This document shows positions 11,001-23,200 of a stretch of DNA of 64,000 bases, one piece after another. The stretch covers positions 28,029,486-28,093,485 of the forward strand of contig CM055113.1 in assembly GCA_029204225.1 (NCBI GenBank). The letters are read 5' to 3'. The notes under the pieces were generated by a model. That model was not told the DNA's origin, ran no database searches, and saw nothing but the letters and a program-made list of their open reading frames with translations. Source of the stretch: Diphasiastrum complanatum. Taxonomy: Eukaryota; Streptophyta; Lycopodiopsida; Lycopodiales; Lycopodiaceae. Position 1 is the first letter of the stretch. Each line of letters starts with the position of its first letter. The position numbers were made by a program, and so were the translations under genes.

Positions 11001-12329
11001 AGTAAAAAGATTTCACATAGTTCCTCTTGACTAGTCAAGGCCAAACCCTTTGAACCCTTCGATTCATAGCATAATAGGTAAAACTAAACCTTTCTCCATC
11101 GATGCTCTCTTTCGTCCATCGATGCTCCTGGCATCCCTCCTGCCATCCATCGCCCTCCTCCTTGCCCTATATAGTTGCATTGCTAAAGAACATTGTCCAT
11201 TCTGTGATTCTATTTGCTTCAAGTTATGTTAGAGCCAAAATTTAATGAGTTAAGCTTCCCGAAATGGTCTTTTGTTGAACTTATGGAAGGTAAGTGATTT
11301 CAATTCAAATTATTCATTGACATACACAATTTGTCCCATTGTAATTGTGTCGAGATTGTGGCCTGTGATGCAACTTGCATTGCATTCGTTAACTAGGTTT
11401 GTGATTTTGTTTCAAGCGATAGAAACGATGGATTAACAGAAGATGAATTATTGACATCTTTCAAGCAAATTTCTGAGAGTCGTTTTTGTGGTTGCAAATG
11501 CGTATATACCTGGTTAGAGAATATGGGCTTGAAACAAGCTATTATGAATCATGATATCGGCTCAAAGTTGCTTCTCGAAACTTTTGAGTCTTTTCTCTCC
11601 TCTTGACCTAGAATAGACCCTATGTTTTATTGGGGAACATTTTGACTAATTGTTATAACGTTGTGATATAATCCGTTGGGTCCTATATTATATTTAAGTT
11701 TAGACCTACGTTGCATTGGAACAATGTTATGGAATGCTTGCTTTAGAATGCAACATTCCATAACACTAAACATTGTGAAATCAGTGACACATTTTTTTTT
11801 TTAAACGAGGGCTTTAAAACTCAATTTAGGCTAAGTGGGCTACTTATTTTTTTTGACAAGAAGAGTGGTAGGAGCAATAAGTGGGAGATCTTGGCAAGGG
11901 TGGAGTCTATGCGATTGTTGGATACTTTGACACCGCAAATATCAAACAGATTTGTATTTGCCATCCACATTTATATGTCAACGTTTGATCCATGTCAATG
12001 GTAAGAAGATATTACAAATTCAATGACTACAGACAATGCTGATGTTGTTCAAGCAATACAATAGTCCTATTTTTTTCTACAAACCCTTAATTACTGATAG
12101 CAATGAGTAAAGTTTCATCCTTGAGTGTTTGCAATTAGGATCTTTTCTACATGTGTGCTTGGGTTTACTTCTAGAAATAGTGGGTCTCTGTAGGAGTTGT
12201 ACGTTTGAATGGTATCTTTGTTGGTAACATCTAATATTTGTGACTATCAAATCATAGGGTTACCTTGAAGTTGTCATGTCTTGGCTATTGTAACCGCTTC
12301 CCAGTCCATTTATTTATTCTTAAAGTTTT
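11001..12329. other. No gene recognised
   Basis: I see no long or family-like coding frame, RNA gene or LTR in this stretch. Very small ORFs (for example 11050-11232) have no family features. Confidence 0.4.
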
Positions 12330-12581
12330 CTAGGTGTGCATCTTGAACTGGTGCTTGTTATGACATTGTAATGGGTCAAACTTTTGGTTACTTTCTAATG
12401 ATATCAATCTCTCTTTATTCAATGCCTTAGTTAATAAATTTGTGATCATTGTTTTGGTAGAATTGCAGTGCAATGATACTTCACCAGTCTGAACAAGATC
12501 TCTGATGTAGTAATATTGAAGCCCTATGTGGAATCCACCATTCTTAGAAAGAAAAATACAGCCTTGAGTATGATTGAACAA
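12330..12581 (-). pseudogene. copia RNase H C-terminal tail
   Basis: The minus-strand frame reads YYYIRDLVQTGEVSLHCNST then KTMITNLLTKALNKE. This is the conserved end of copia Pol: H-x-IRE-x-V, then EVSL, then ADI-x-TKAL. Nothing else of the element is recognisable here. Its central part (12405-12588) is duplicated immediately to the right. Confidence 0.75.
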
Positions 12582-12819
12582 TCTTCGGGGTCAGCATTTA
12601 ATAAGCATGTCTTGTCTCCATGCTTTGATTTTCATAATGTGGTCAGTCTCTCTTTATTCAATGCCTTACTTAATAAATTTGTAATCATTGTTTTGGCTGG
12701 GCAGAAGTGTAATGCAATGACACTTCACTAGTCTGATGTAGTGATATTGAAGCCCTATGTGAAATCCACCATTCTTAGAAAGAAAAATATAGCCTTGATT
12801 ATGATTGAACAATCTTAAT
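12405..12819. repeat. Direct duplication of a ~180-bp copia-tail segment
   Basis: Bases about 12405-12588 recur at about 12645-12819 in the same orientation, with scattered substitutions and a 15-20 base deletion (an AACAAGATCTC segment is absent in the second copy). Both copies share TCTCTCTTTATTCAATGCC near one end and GATTGAACAATCTT at the other. A tandem duplication with about 56 bases between copies. Confidence 0.8.
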
Positions 12820-13079
12820 ATGCATTGTGCAAATAGGTATTTGTACTCTAAACCCTAAACCCCCTTGGATTTACTTTTTAGTGTCATTACAATTCAGAGG
12901 CATGAGTTATTGGTAATGACAAAAAAAAGGGGCTTGAATTAGGTTTTGTTGATGTTTTTCGTATTGAAGTTTACAGTTGGATGGGAGATTCAATGAAGAG
13001 AAAGAAAGAATTAGAAGAACTTTAAAAATAATGAGGGTTGGCAATATTGCAAGTTAAGTAGATTCATAAAGTACATTGG

Positions 13080-14015
13080 CTAAGGGTCAAGTACTCGATC
13101 GTATTGTTCACTTGATGCCAACAATTTTGATGACTTGAATGAATATAGATGTAAGAAAAACTAAGTGGTACAAGAATGCATGTATATCTCAATTGCAATT
13201 TTTTGTGAGAGTTCTTGTAGATATTATTTTAAAATCAAATATATTCAATAAATATATTCAAGCTGATAATTTGGAGCTTTGTATGATTGGGTTGAACATT
13301 GTTAAATATTATCCAAGTTATGGAGGTATGTGCACCGTACTTATTCAACAATAGGTGGACAACTTGGTAATGGAGCTCCTTTAGTTTTAAAGTTCATCGA
13401 AGATCATAATAACAAAGTATTGAAAAGTGTAGACAAAGAGGGCCTTCACATACACAAAACTTTCATGTGCAAGTATGCCAAGTGATAATAGATGGCCTAA
13501 GTCTCTTAATGATTACATGATACAAACATGAATATATGTTAATCATATCATTGACTCAATGAATTTGAACTTTGGATGGTTTTTTTTGTCCCCCAGGATG
13601 TTCTTATGCTAGTGAATTAGCAAGGCAGATTGTTTTTTATAACAACTTTTAGAAAGATTTCAAGAAGTGGTAGATGAGACTATTTGTAGGAATGAATGCC
13701 ATGATTTTATTTCTTGGATGCATATGTCTTGTGGATCAAAGTCAAGGTTAGACACACGGAGGTTTTCTTTTAATTCTTTAGACTGGCGGAAAAACTGCCC
13801 AAATTTGAGGAAACAATGGCAAGCCATCATGTAAATACCTATGAGCATAGTTGTATGTGAGAGAGGATATTCAAAACAAAATGAAATTGAGGACAAAAAG
13901 CACACAAAATTGAAAACAAACTGTGTATAATACATAATGCAATAGCTATCAATGGTGTGGATGAGGACCATATTGATATATGGTCACATGTCAAGCAAAG
14001 AAGAGCATAATTTGT
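13080..14015 (+). pseudogene. hAT-family transposase C-terminal region, degenerate
   Basis: In the plus strand near 13775-13840 the frame reads LDWRKNCPNLRKQWQAIM. After a stop it continues MSIVVCERGYSKQNEIEDKK, HTKLKTN and, after further stops, AINGVDEDHIDIW. This matches the hAT dimerisation region: a CERGFS-x-x-N-x-IK block, then K-x-RNRL, then ING with acidic residues. The upstream part (13139-13354 and beyond) is a plausible but unrecognised continuation. Frame changes and stops make it inactive; no terminal inverted repeats or 8-bp target duplication were found. Call rests mainly on the CERGYSKQNEI block. Confidence 0.55.
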
Positions 14016-15700
14016 CTCTTGAGGTATGTGTTCACTGAAATTGAATTTGTACTTTGAAATTTTTTAAGTTACACTTGTTGCTTATTATATTGGAATATAT
14101 CATAGAAATTTATTGGAAGATATTGACCCATGCATTTGTTGTTCTGTAGGTTCTTGGATGAAGTATAAACTTTCTATGATGAGATTTTATGGGATGTTTC
14201 ATAATATTTATGCAAATCTGTATTCCGGATCATTAAATGGCAAATGATGAAAAAGTGTTTATGAATGCCACATAATTGATGAAAAAGTGTTTATAAATGC
14301 CCGCTACTAAATTTGTGGCAATATCATAATAATTTCTTAGTGCTAAATTATCTTTATTTCAATTTATATTCACATGCTTTTGTTTATACTCTTTGATTTT
14401 CTTTGTATTGATAACATCATTGAATAAGTCAAATATAAGAATCTATCATTGATTTGTGTCTGTAAAGCATGTCTTGCTTGTTGGGGGACAAGCCCATTAT
14501 CATGTCTTCACCTTAAGCTTTGGAAATTGGAAGGTGAAGTTTGATGAGAACTTGCAATTGTCATAGGGGAATCTGGAAATAGAAGCAAATCTATGATGAG
14601 TTTTATTTTTTCAAACTCATGATTTTTAACTTTTCAAACTCATCATTTCGCACTCTTAATTTACATGGTTTTCATTGTTTCATATTCTAAATGTTGGTAT
14701 TTTTCGAGAGTTGACTTTTGTACTTGCAATCTTTTTGAATCATCAACCATAAAATTGTAACTTAGTAGTTTGAATGTTAGCTAAAGCATTTTTAGAGTAT
14801 TAATCCAAAGGTATATTTTAAACTTAGATGTCAAATGAAAGGCAAAAAAACATAAGACTTTCACGTAGCAATGTGAAAGACAAATCTAAATCAAGCAAGT
14901 CATCCAATCTCGACATTGTCTATCGAAATCAAGCAAGTCATGGGCCATCCAATCCCAACACTGTCGGAGAAAGCTAGCAAAGTATAAGAATGAAATCGAT
15001 ATCTTTTCTCAAAAGCCTGCATGATGAAAATTTTGATGTTTTATGAGTAGTACTTAAAAAATCCTTTTTTGAGGATAACCCAAAAAAGGTTTCCCAAACA
15101 CTGCTTGAATCTGGATGGCTACCAAAAAAGATGGATACAAGAAAGTTGGGCATGTTAGATTGAAAAAAAGGGGTTACTTTTCAAATTCCAAGGCTGACCT
15201 GGTCAGTGGTCGTGCACGCTCTCTTTTTTTTTTTCCCCTGATCTCTTGTTGGTCGTGACTCGTGACTCGTGCACGCTTTTTGCTGAAAAGACAAATCTAA
15301 AAAGCCTTCATACACGAACTTTACATTTGAATTTTGGATGCAGAATGCAGATATTAGTCAAAAAGACAAAGTTACTGCTGACATTTTCTCGATCAACACT
15401 TTCCAGAACAGAAAATACGTAGCACGCTGTCTAGCCTAGAACCCACTTTGCTGCTGCAGTCTTAGACTGCAGTTTTGGGATGTAAATTTACTAGTAGCTG
15501 CTACAGATCCTGCCTGAGGCAGCAGGCGGCTGTCAACCTTCAAAGTCCAGACTCCAAACGCGCTACAGCAATAGATTTTCAAACACTTTTTGTTTCTGGT
15601 CAAGCGATGGATTAGAAATCTTCTAACTTGTATTGAAGCCCCTCTACCACGCTAACAAGGAGTATTAGGTGTTGGGTTTTTGGCACTAATTTTCTAGTCA
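14016..15700. other. Intergenic, no gene; carries a copy of a dispersed repeat near 14955
   Basis: No coding frame stands out. A 26-base word (GATGAAAAAGTGTTTA core) is directly repeated at about 14247 and 14279. At about 14955-15110 there is a sequence (AAAGTATAAGAATGAAATC, later CAAAAAAGGTTT) that recurs downstream of the WRKY gene near 26640 and again near 57150: a small dispersed repeat family of unknown type. Confidence 0.45.
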
Positions 15701-16564
15701 AATTCTCAATCCGAATGAAAGAGGGAAACGGTCATTTGTTGTGAATTCTCATCTTCTCTTCTCGTCTGCGTCAAAGGACTTGACACTTGATTCTGTGGAT
15801 AATTTTCCTCAGAATTAGGTTTCTGTGTCTAGATACCTGCAGCATACAGGTTTATGTTGACCCTTTTGTAGAGCCCTGGTGCTTGCATATATGCACATAT
15901 ATAAATATATATGTATATGTATAAGCACATATATTTGTGTATGTGTGTGTATGTATATTTACGTTTCTAACTCTTAGTCTGTATCATTTCCTGCTTTCGA
16001 CTATTTTAGCATCATTTGCCAATTGTTAGGTTTCCGGTGAGATGTGCCTGGAATATCGAAATGAACCTATGAAATCGACACCACAGCTTAATCTTGTTGT
16101 TGGTGAATGTGCAACATTCGCCATCTCTCATGGATTGCTAAGATATGTGCTGCAATCAATCGATAAGTTTACTTGAGCCTCTTGATTTGAGTATCTGCAT
16201 TTGTCACGTGGTTGATTCTGTCAGTCAAGTTCAAAGATTTAAATGCAAAATCTTGAAGCTGGCATGCAGTAATGACACGGCATTCACATGAATCTGTTGC
16301 AAACAAGGCAGAAGTTCTGCAGTTGAATCTGAAACAACAGTAATTGACAGCCAATATTACGGCTAAAAGTGTACTCTGTAAAAGAAGACTGATCTCTCAA
16401 TTGGCGCTGAAATGTTGGCTTTAAATTGTTGACCTTTCTCGTCGTGGACTTTAGGGATTTCATCATTTAAGCATACAAAGAGGACAACTTTCTACACTTT
16501 GCATAAGATTTTTTCTACGTACTAGAACAGCAAATTTCAGCGCACATTAAGTGGGAGACGTGTT
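15701..16564 (+). promoter_or_regulatory. Upstream region of the WRKY gene with W-box and G-box motifs
   Basis: The 860 bases before the WRKY start codon contain W-box cores TTGACC at 15857-15862 and 16429-16434, the reverse form AGTCAA at 16223-16228, and a perfect G-box CACGTG at 16205-16210. An alternating TATATA/CATATA stretch lies at about 15888-15960. W-boxes are the known binding sites of WRKY proteins, so auto- or cross-regulation is plausible. I cannot place the transcription start, and some of these motifs may lie in the 5' UTR. Short motifs like these also occur by chance. Confidence 0.4.
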
Positions 16565-17292
16565 ATGGAGCACGAAGGAGATGAAATTCATAATTCTCAG
16601 AACCTGGATTACGATAGACTTATAAGGTCTCAGATCATGCTAGGCTGTCAACAGGCAAAGCAGCTGGAGCTGAAGCTTATGGATGCACCATCTGGTTACC
16701 TTGAGCAGGTAGAGTTTGATAATGCCCAGGCTATTTTTGCAAGCCTGATCAGTGATGCCGCGACTGTTGTTAATACTTTCACTCGATTGTTATCATACCT
16801 GAACTCGTGGCATTCCCTGGTCGGAAAAGCCAGAACTTCTGATGAAAGCTTATCCTTTGGACTTAGGTCATCTGCTTGGAAACAGACCCATCAACCCAAC
16901 GTTCTTTTGCAAGCACTAAATATGCAAGAAACTCGCTTTGATGGAGGTAAACCCACTTCTAGGTCTGTTAGGCTAGCTTCTGGAACGCCACCAATATCTA
17001 CTCGTTTTGAATCTACCTCAGATTTAGGCACCATGCTCAGTCCTGCAATAGGTAGTCCGGCTGCTAGAACATCATCTCAATCGCCTCGCTTTTCACCGAC
17101 TTCAAGAAACTCGCTTACACCGAGCCCTCCTTTGGAAGCACCAGGCAAAACTCCATCACAAAGTATCTTCAGCGCTCAAGATTTTGCAGCAGCATCAAAT
17201 GTGGAAGCCAATCAATGGGTAGAGGGAATGGTAAGTCCAGATCAGTTAGAGACGGAAGGATCCTCAGATCAGCAGCAAGTGTCCAAAAGGAG
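16565..17292 (+). CDS. WRKY: WRKY exon 1 (N-terminal regulatory region)
   Basis: Encodes residues 1-242 plus two bases of codon 243. It begins MEHEGDEIHNSQNLDYDRLI, followed by LIRSQIMLGCQQAKQLELKL, which resembles the leucine-rich N-terminus of group III WRKYs. The 141-225 stretch carries about nine S-P or T-P pairs, candidate MAP-kinase sites by analogy with other WRKYs. The donor is AG|GTACAT at 17293. The frame stays open to 17566 without splicing, so an intron-retained product of 333 residues lacking the DNA-binding domain is formally possible. Splicing to 25157 restores SKR|R|KSFPK. Confidence 0.88.
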
Positions 17293-20200
17293 GTACATAA
17301 GCTTTTCTACTTACACTCATGGAAATTGTAGATGTTCAGTTGATTCACTGAGCTACTTTGAGAGATCATTGCTTAAAACTTCTGCAGAAATTGTAAAACT
17401 TCCTCCAGAGAACGTGATTGGCTTAACCGTCTTGGCACCCTCTCTTACCTGTACTTTCTATATCGCCATGATCGCCCACCATAGCCTTAGCTTGAAAGGA
17501 GTAAAACAAACCCTTGTTAAAGTTTCATGCCAAAACTTGGGTGGTTTCACACTTATTCTCTTTTGATTGAAATTTGGCCTTAGGACCAAAAACCCACAAG
17601 CCTCAAATGCGAGTTGCCCATCCGAAAGTGATTATTAGTGAGTGAATAGGCAAGTTAAGCTAAAGAGTGTCACTAGTGTCATTGACAGTCTTTTGCTTAA
17701 CTTGCACCTTCTGACGGGCACTTGGCAGTTAAAGCATATGCATATTCTAGTGAAAATCTAGAATTTGGGCCGATTTATGCCTGCCATTTGAGTGAAAATG
17801 GACCACCCCAATCTCACATTGCATGGGCTAGGGGCCTAAGTTTCAATAGACCCAAGAGATTGATAGATTGGACTTGTTATGACTTTAGGTCTTACGTTGA
17901 TATAAGGTGACTACTCAATTTGTTTACATGATGCCCAAAAGATCAACTTCATGTTGTGATTAGACTCCGTGTCTTGGGTTGATAGTAAGTGATCAAGACT
18001 TCTCAATTTGTTCACTTATGCCCAAAGTATCCACTTCATGTTCTCCCAAAGAGTGACTGCCACCAGTAGGGTTAAAGTGATTGCTACCACAAGTGACCCA
18101 ACTGGTGGCAACAATAGGTCATAACTTTCAATTTAATAGCGAGTGACTACTCAACTTGTTCACATATTAATGCCCAAAAGATTCACTTGATGTTCTCTTC
18201 ACCCAAAGTGTGACTAAATGTAGTTCGAAAGGGAAGGACCAAATTACAACTCAAGTCAAACACAAATACAAGCAACAAAGGCCACCTAAATTTTACCAAA
18301 AATGACCCCCTTAAACAACATGACTCATGAGATTATATAAACATTCATATGTGTACCCTAATAAAAATGAGGTGGATAATATATTTGTAATAATTAAATT
18401 TTTTCAAATTTGCTAGGAGTTCAAATACACTTAGATTTGGGTGTTAAACCTTTTACACCTTTATTATGTATTCATTTGCCAAAATAAAATTACACTTACT
18501 TCTAAATTCATACTTTAGTACTAAATTGCATTTAGTTCATGTGCCCCTAGGAATTTTAAGACGTGTCTTGGACTCTACTTAGTAACACCTATTTTATAAT
18601 GGTGGTAGCACCCATGTTGTAGTATGGTCTTTAATTCGTCAATCTCACATTCAAACGTAGTGAGAGGGTGTGGTTTATTTGAGTTGGGCTTGCACACCCA
18701 AGTTCGAATCCCTACCCATGCGATTGAAGACTTGGTTAGGATATAAAACATATGTGCCCATTGTTAGTTACTAATAAGTAGGCAACATAGTCACTATAGT
18801 AAGTATTCATATACCTTATTTCCAACATAATACTAGTTTGTTGTGCATCCACAATGGGACGAGCTCATGTAAGTGCTATATTTAAATTTCTCTCTTTTTG
18901 TTGAGTGAGAATTTCCAATAACCTACCTTCCCTTTCATAGAGTGTAGTACTTACCATGAGGTGAAGGAAATCTTATCGTAGGATAAGTGGAGACTTTTGA
19001 GTGGGGTAGTTGATATTCTTACGTAGGCAATCTATTTCCATGAGCCATTAATCTAATTTTCCTTCATTTTTTCACGAGCCATTAAATTGCTTTTTCTTCA
19101 TTTGATTGTGCTATCTATGATTAATGGCAAGTTCGTAATGCTTGTTCATGAAAACCTAATGCCAATTCATGAGTTGTTCTCCACCTCACTTAATCAAAAT
19201 CTCAACTTTCTACATGAGTTATTACATTCAAGCAAGGTAGGCGTGGTGGTATGTTTTACCCTAGTCACTATTGAACTTGCCTTCATATGAAACCATTTTA
19301 ATTATTTTGAATGTGGTTAGCAAGCTTGCTCTTTTATCCTTCAATATTGGGCCTTAGTCCTTAGCTTCAACATTCGTATCACAATCTGCTTCAGATTTCT
19401 TGCATGTTTGAGGACTATTCTTAACAAATTGGTGTTAGTTCCCTAAAATTGTTGCAAGTCTAATTTCGTGAAGATGATCATACATAATATAGCCAGTGTT
19501 AGCCAATGTCACCTCTATAATAGTTAACGATGTTCACTAGTTAGTTTTATTTTACTCCCAAGAATTTAACAAAGGAAAACTGCTAAAAATATTGATTGTT
19601 AGAAGATTTTACTCCATCTTCTCAAAGTCTGACTAAAATAAATGTTACTTGATACACCTATATGGGAGTGTCATAATTCTACTTTGGGAATTAATTACAA
19701 AGGGCAATTGTGAGTAAACAACTCCAAGGTGACCATTCAAAAAAAAAAAAACATTGCCTATATTCTAAGGGTCCTTCCTCCATCAATGAGGCTTAAACAT
19801 TTCGAACATGGAGGCTCAAACATGAGTTTGCAACCTTTTTTCTAGCATTCAGGTTCACTAACTTAGCTCAAAATTTCTAGCCTTTATTGTAAGGGTCCAT
19901 CCTCCATTGATGAGGCTTAAACGAGAGGGTTAACCATTAAATTTCCAGTTGTCGTTTTCCGAATTAAGGACTTAGCCTCGGTCATCTATTTACATTCTTG
20001 TTTGATTCCCTGGATACATGTTACATCCAAGCTTGTATGGTAGATAAATGTTAGGATGCAAAAGTAAAAACAAAACAAAAAAAAACTAGCAATTATGGAA
20101 GGTTAACATCATAACAAATAAACAAGGTTATTACAACAAAAACTTAACATGCTTGGAGACAACATGTGTCTAGGGAATCAAATAAATATGTAGGCAATTA

Positions 20201-23200
20201 AAACATGTAATGTACTATGAACATTTGTCTTTACTACATTTAAAACCCCAAGTGAAGAACATTACTAAGCATAGCATGTGTTTGCTCTTTTGACCTTCAA
20301 TAATACAGACCAGTCAATGTTTAAACGAGATCAAAACGTACTTAGTCTATGTTACATGCAAGGTAGAGTCCATTCTATCCAATGAGGAACTTACACGAGG
20401 CTTTTGTTGAGCATGATAAAGAGAATCAAAATTCAAGGGCAAGTTTAGAATCAAGCAGATTGCTCCCTACCGGCATGCTCCATGGTGTTATGGTTTATGT
20501 AGGCCATTTTAATGCAAAATGGCTTGCAAACACTTTTTGAACTTTTTTGTCATCTCAAGTGATTTTCAAGCTATTTATGTCATAGAATAGTCCTCATTTA
20601 AGGCCACTATATATCATATCATAGAAATAACAATACTAAAGTAGCGATGTTAGGAAAATAGACATTTAAAATTTTAAGAGAGTTTTGTTATGTCCATGTC
20701 TTGTATATAGGATTCAACATAATCCTAGACTTGGATATCTGGTACTCTAGTGTATGAGATTATTAGTTATGCCACGTCATTTCGGACTTGGCCAGAAATG
20801 TAATTAAAAACCTTGTAAGGGCCCAAGTGTTGTAATTGGACCTATGGAGCTTTTGCATGGTGATTGACACCTTTGGTGCAAGAATAGGAAGTCAAATGCT
20901 TTTGATACGAATATTAGGGAGATCCTAGAGAGAAAATTCTCTACCTTTTGGGGAGTATTTATCTTGTACAAACTCGCCCATCTTCTTCATGAAGTGAATA
21001 ACCTTATTGAGATGAAATCAGTTAGTTTTATAAGGTCACAATACCTTTCACTTTCGGTTGAAGACTCTACATGTAGATTTGCCAATAGTTGAGTGCGACA
21101 CTTAACTAGTGAACAATCAAAACTGTTTGGATGACCAGTAGATAAAAGTTCTATTGATTTAGGATTGGTCCATTTCCTACCCAAATATGGGGCTTTCAGC
21201 CCGAACCACATATGGGAAGGGAGAAACAAGATGATGTATGAGGTGTGGAGGATTAGTTGACCGAGTCGACCGGTTATGTTAATCTACTTTGAATTCCGGA
21301 AGTATAAGTGATTGTGAGAGTGAGTGCAATTGGAAATTAGGCTTTCGAATTATACTTTTAAATTGCGTCTAGAAATTTGGGTCCCTTTCCCCATTGTTCA
21401 TTTAGAATCTCAAGAAATCGAAGATTCTAAGGGAAGAGGTAATGGCAGTCGGATAATCCAATTATGGAACCATTTTCGTGTTGCAATTGAATTTGGATTA
21501 AATCCTTGGAATTTGCAAATGAAAAGCAGTTGGAATGTGTTCCATATTACAAGAATTTTGTAATTTGGATTTTTTTCTATTATAGAGTGTTTCTTTGTAT
21601 TAATTGAGACAACCAAGAGTACTTCTAACTTATCAAAAAATTAAATTCTTTTTACCGATTCTGAAATAGATATCAGATATCTATTGCAGTATTTTTACGG
21701 TTGTATTGAGATTCTTAATGTTCCTTTTGGTTTATTGAATATGCTTGTCGCATTTGAATAGTCTTTGAACGATATATTTCATCCATATCTAGGTCAATGC
21801 GAAGTGGTATTCTTAGGTGATGTCTTCATCTATAGTGAAAGGCTTAAGGAGCATGAGAGAATTCGATAGCTAGAAGTATTTTTTGGAATTGGTTGTGAAT
21901 CTGATCCTATATTTTAATCTTCTTGACTTTCTAGTAAGAATATCTAGAAGCATAGGATTCTTGGAGGGAAAGCTAGTGTCATGGCCATATTCTATTAAGG
22001 ACATGGAATAGTCCTAATATGGTAGATCGGCCCTTCAATATTCGAGTTTGTTAGCCACGCCAAGATTTAATTCCATGTCAAGGCCTATTTGTGACAAATG
22101 ACCTTGAGAGGACCACACACTCTAATTGAGACATATGGAGTAGTGCATGTACGTGTGATGGATATAGGCAGGAGGACTGCATGAAGAGCTGTGACCTATT
22201 TATAGTTGACCTGCATGGGGATTGCATGGGTTCATACACAAGAATCTACTCTATATATATTGAGGTAGGGGTTCTCCCGTCGACAACTTGGCATTACAAA
22301 TTGCTCTCTTCTTCTCTTGCTTTCACATGGCATGGCTCGGGGGCTAGATCCAGAATTGATCTAGGTTTGGTTGGGAGGTTTTGCTCCAACGTGTCTCTTA
22401 TTGTGTTTTCCTATCCTCATCTTAGGGGTTTTCCCTAGTGGTCTTTACATTGGTATCAGAGCAAGGCTAGGATGTGGTCTTGGATGGGAAGGAGACAAGC
22501 TCTATACCAAATCAAAAGCACATGGATTTATTTCTTGGATTAGTGTGTAGAACTCTCAAGAAGAAAATCGAGTTTTGGATCCTCTAATTCTGAATTGAAG
22601 CATGTTGGCAAGAGGAGTGGTAGAGTGCACTTCCACCGAATTATTTTTTTGTTAATATTGCTTCTAATTAGTATGGATTCATCTCTGATTTTTTGAAACT
22701 TTGAGAGAACCCTTTTTGAGGTAGTATGATTTGTGTATACAAATCTGGTAGCTTGTTTCCCATATCAATGATGATTGATAACATGTAGGACTGGTTTATA
22801 TTTGTTGATAGATTGAGTATGTTCAATTTATCCTGGAAAACACACTATTAGAACTAAGATTTTGGGATTCTACTGTTTGCATGTTGAGGATTCAGTTTTG
22901 AAGAAGTTAATCCTTCGGTACTACGTGCCAACTATAGACCCTTGTGAAACTGCTGTTATGTTTATATTCTTTAATGATATGCTACTGAAAACAGAGACTA
23001 GTTTTAGACAAACATCCTAATGTGTGTGAGTAACTATTCCTAGAAAAATATTGATGTTGTAAATGATTGGAATAGGAACTTTGTGATGATTCTTAAGATG
23101 ATGAGTAATTCTCAATCTATGAAAGAGTCAAGAATTTATATTAGTTAGTTGAAAATATGAATTTATTTACTCTAGTAGTTCTACTACTGATTGTGGTCTA

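Noticed and set aside
12848..12863. CTAAACCCTAAACCCC, resembling the plant telomere repeat
   Set aside because: Only about two units; too short to be an interstitial telomere array.
18701..18711. A tRNA gene at the B-box motif
   Set aside because: No acceptor stem or complete cloverleaf can be formed around it; kept only as a possible SINE.
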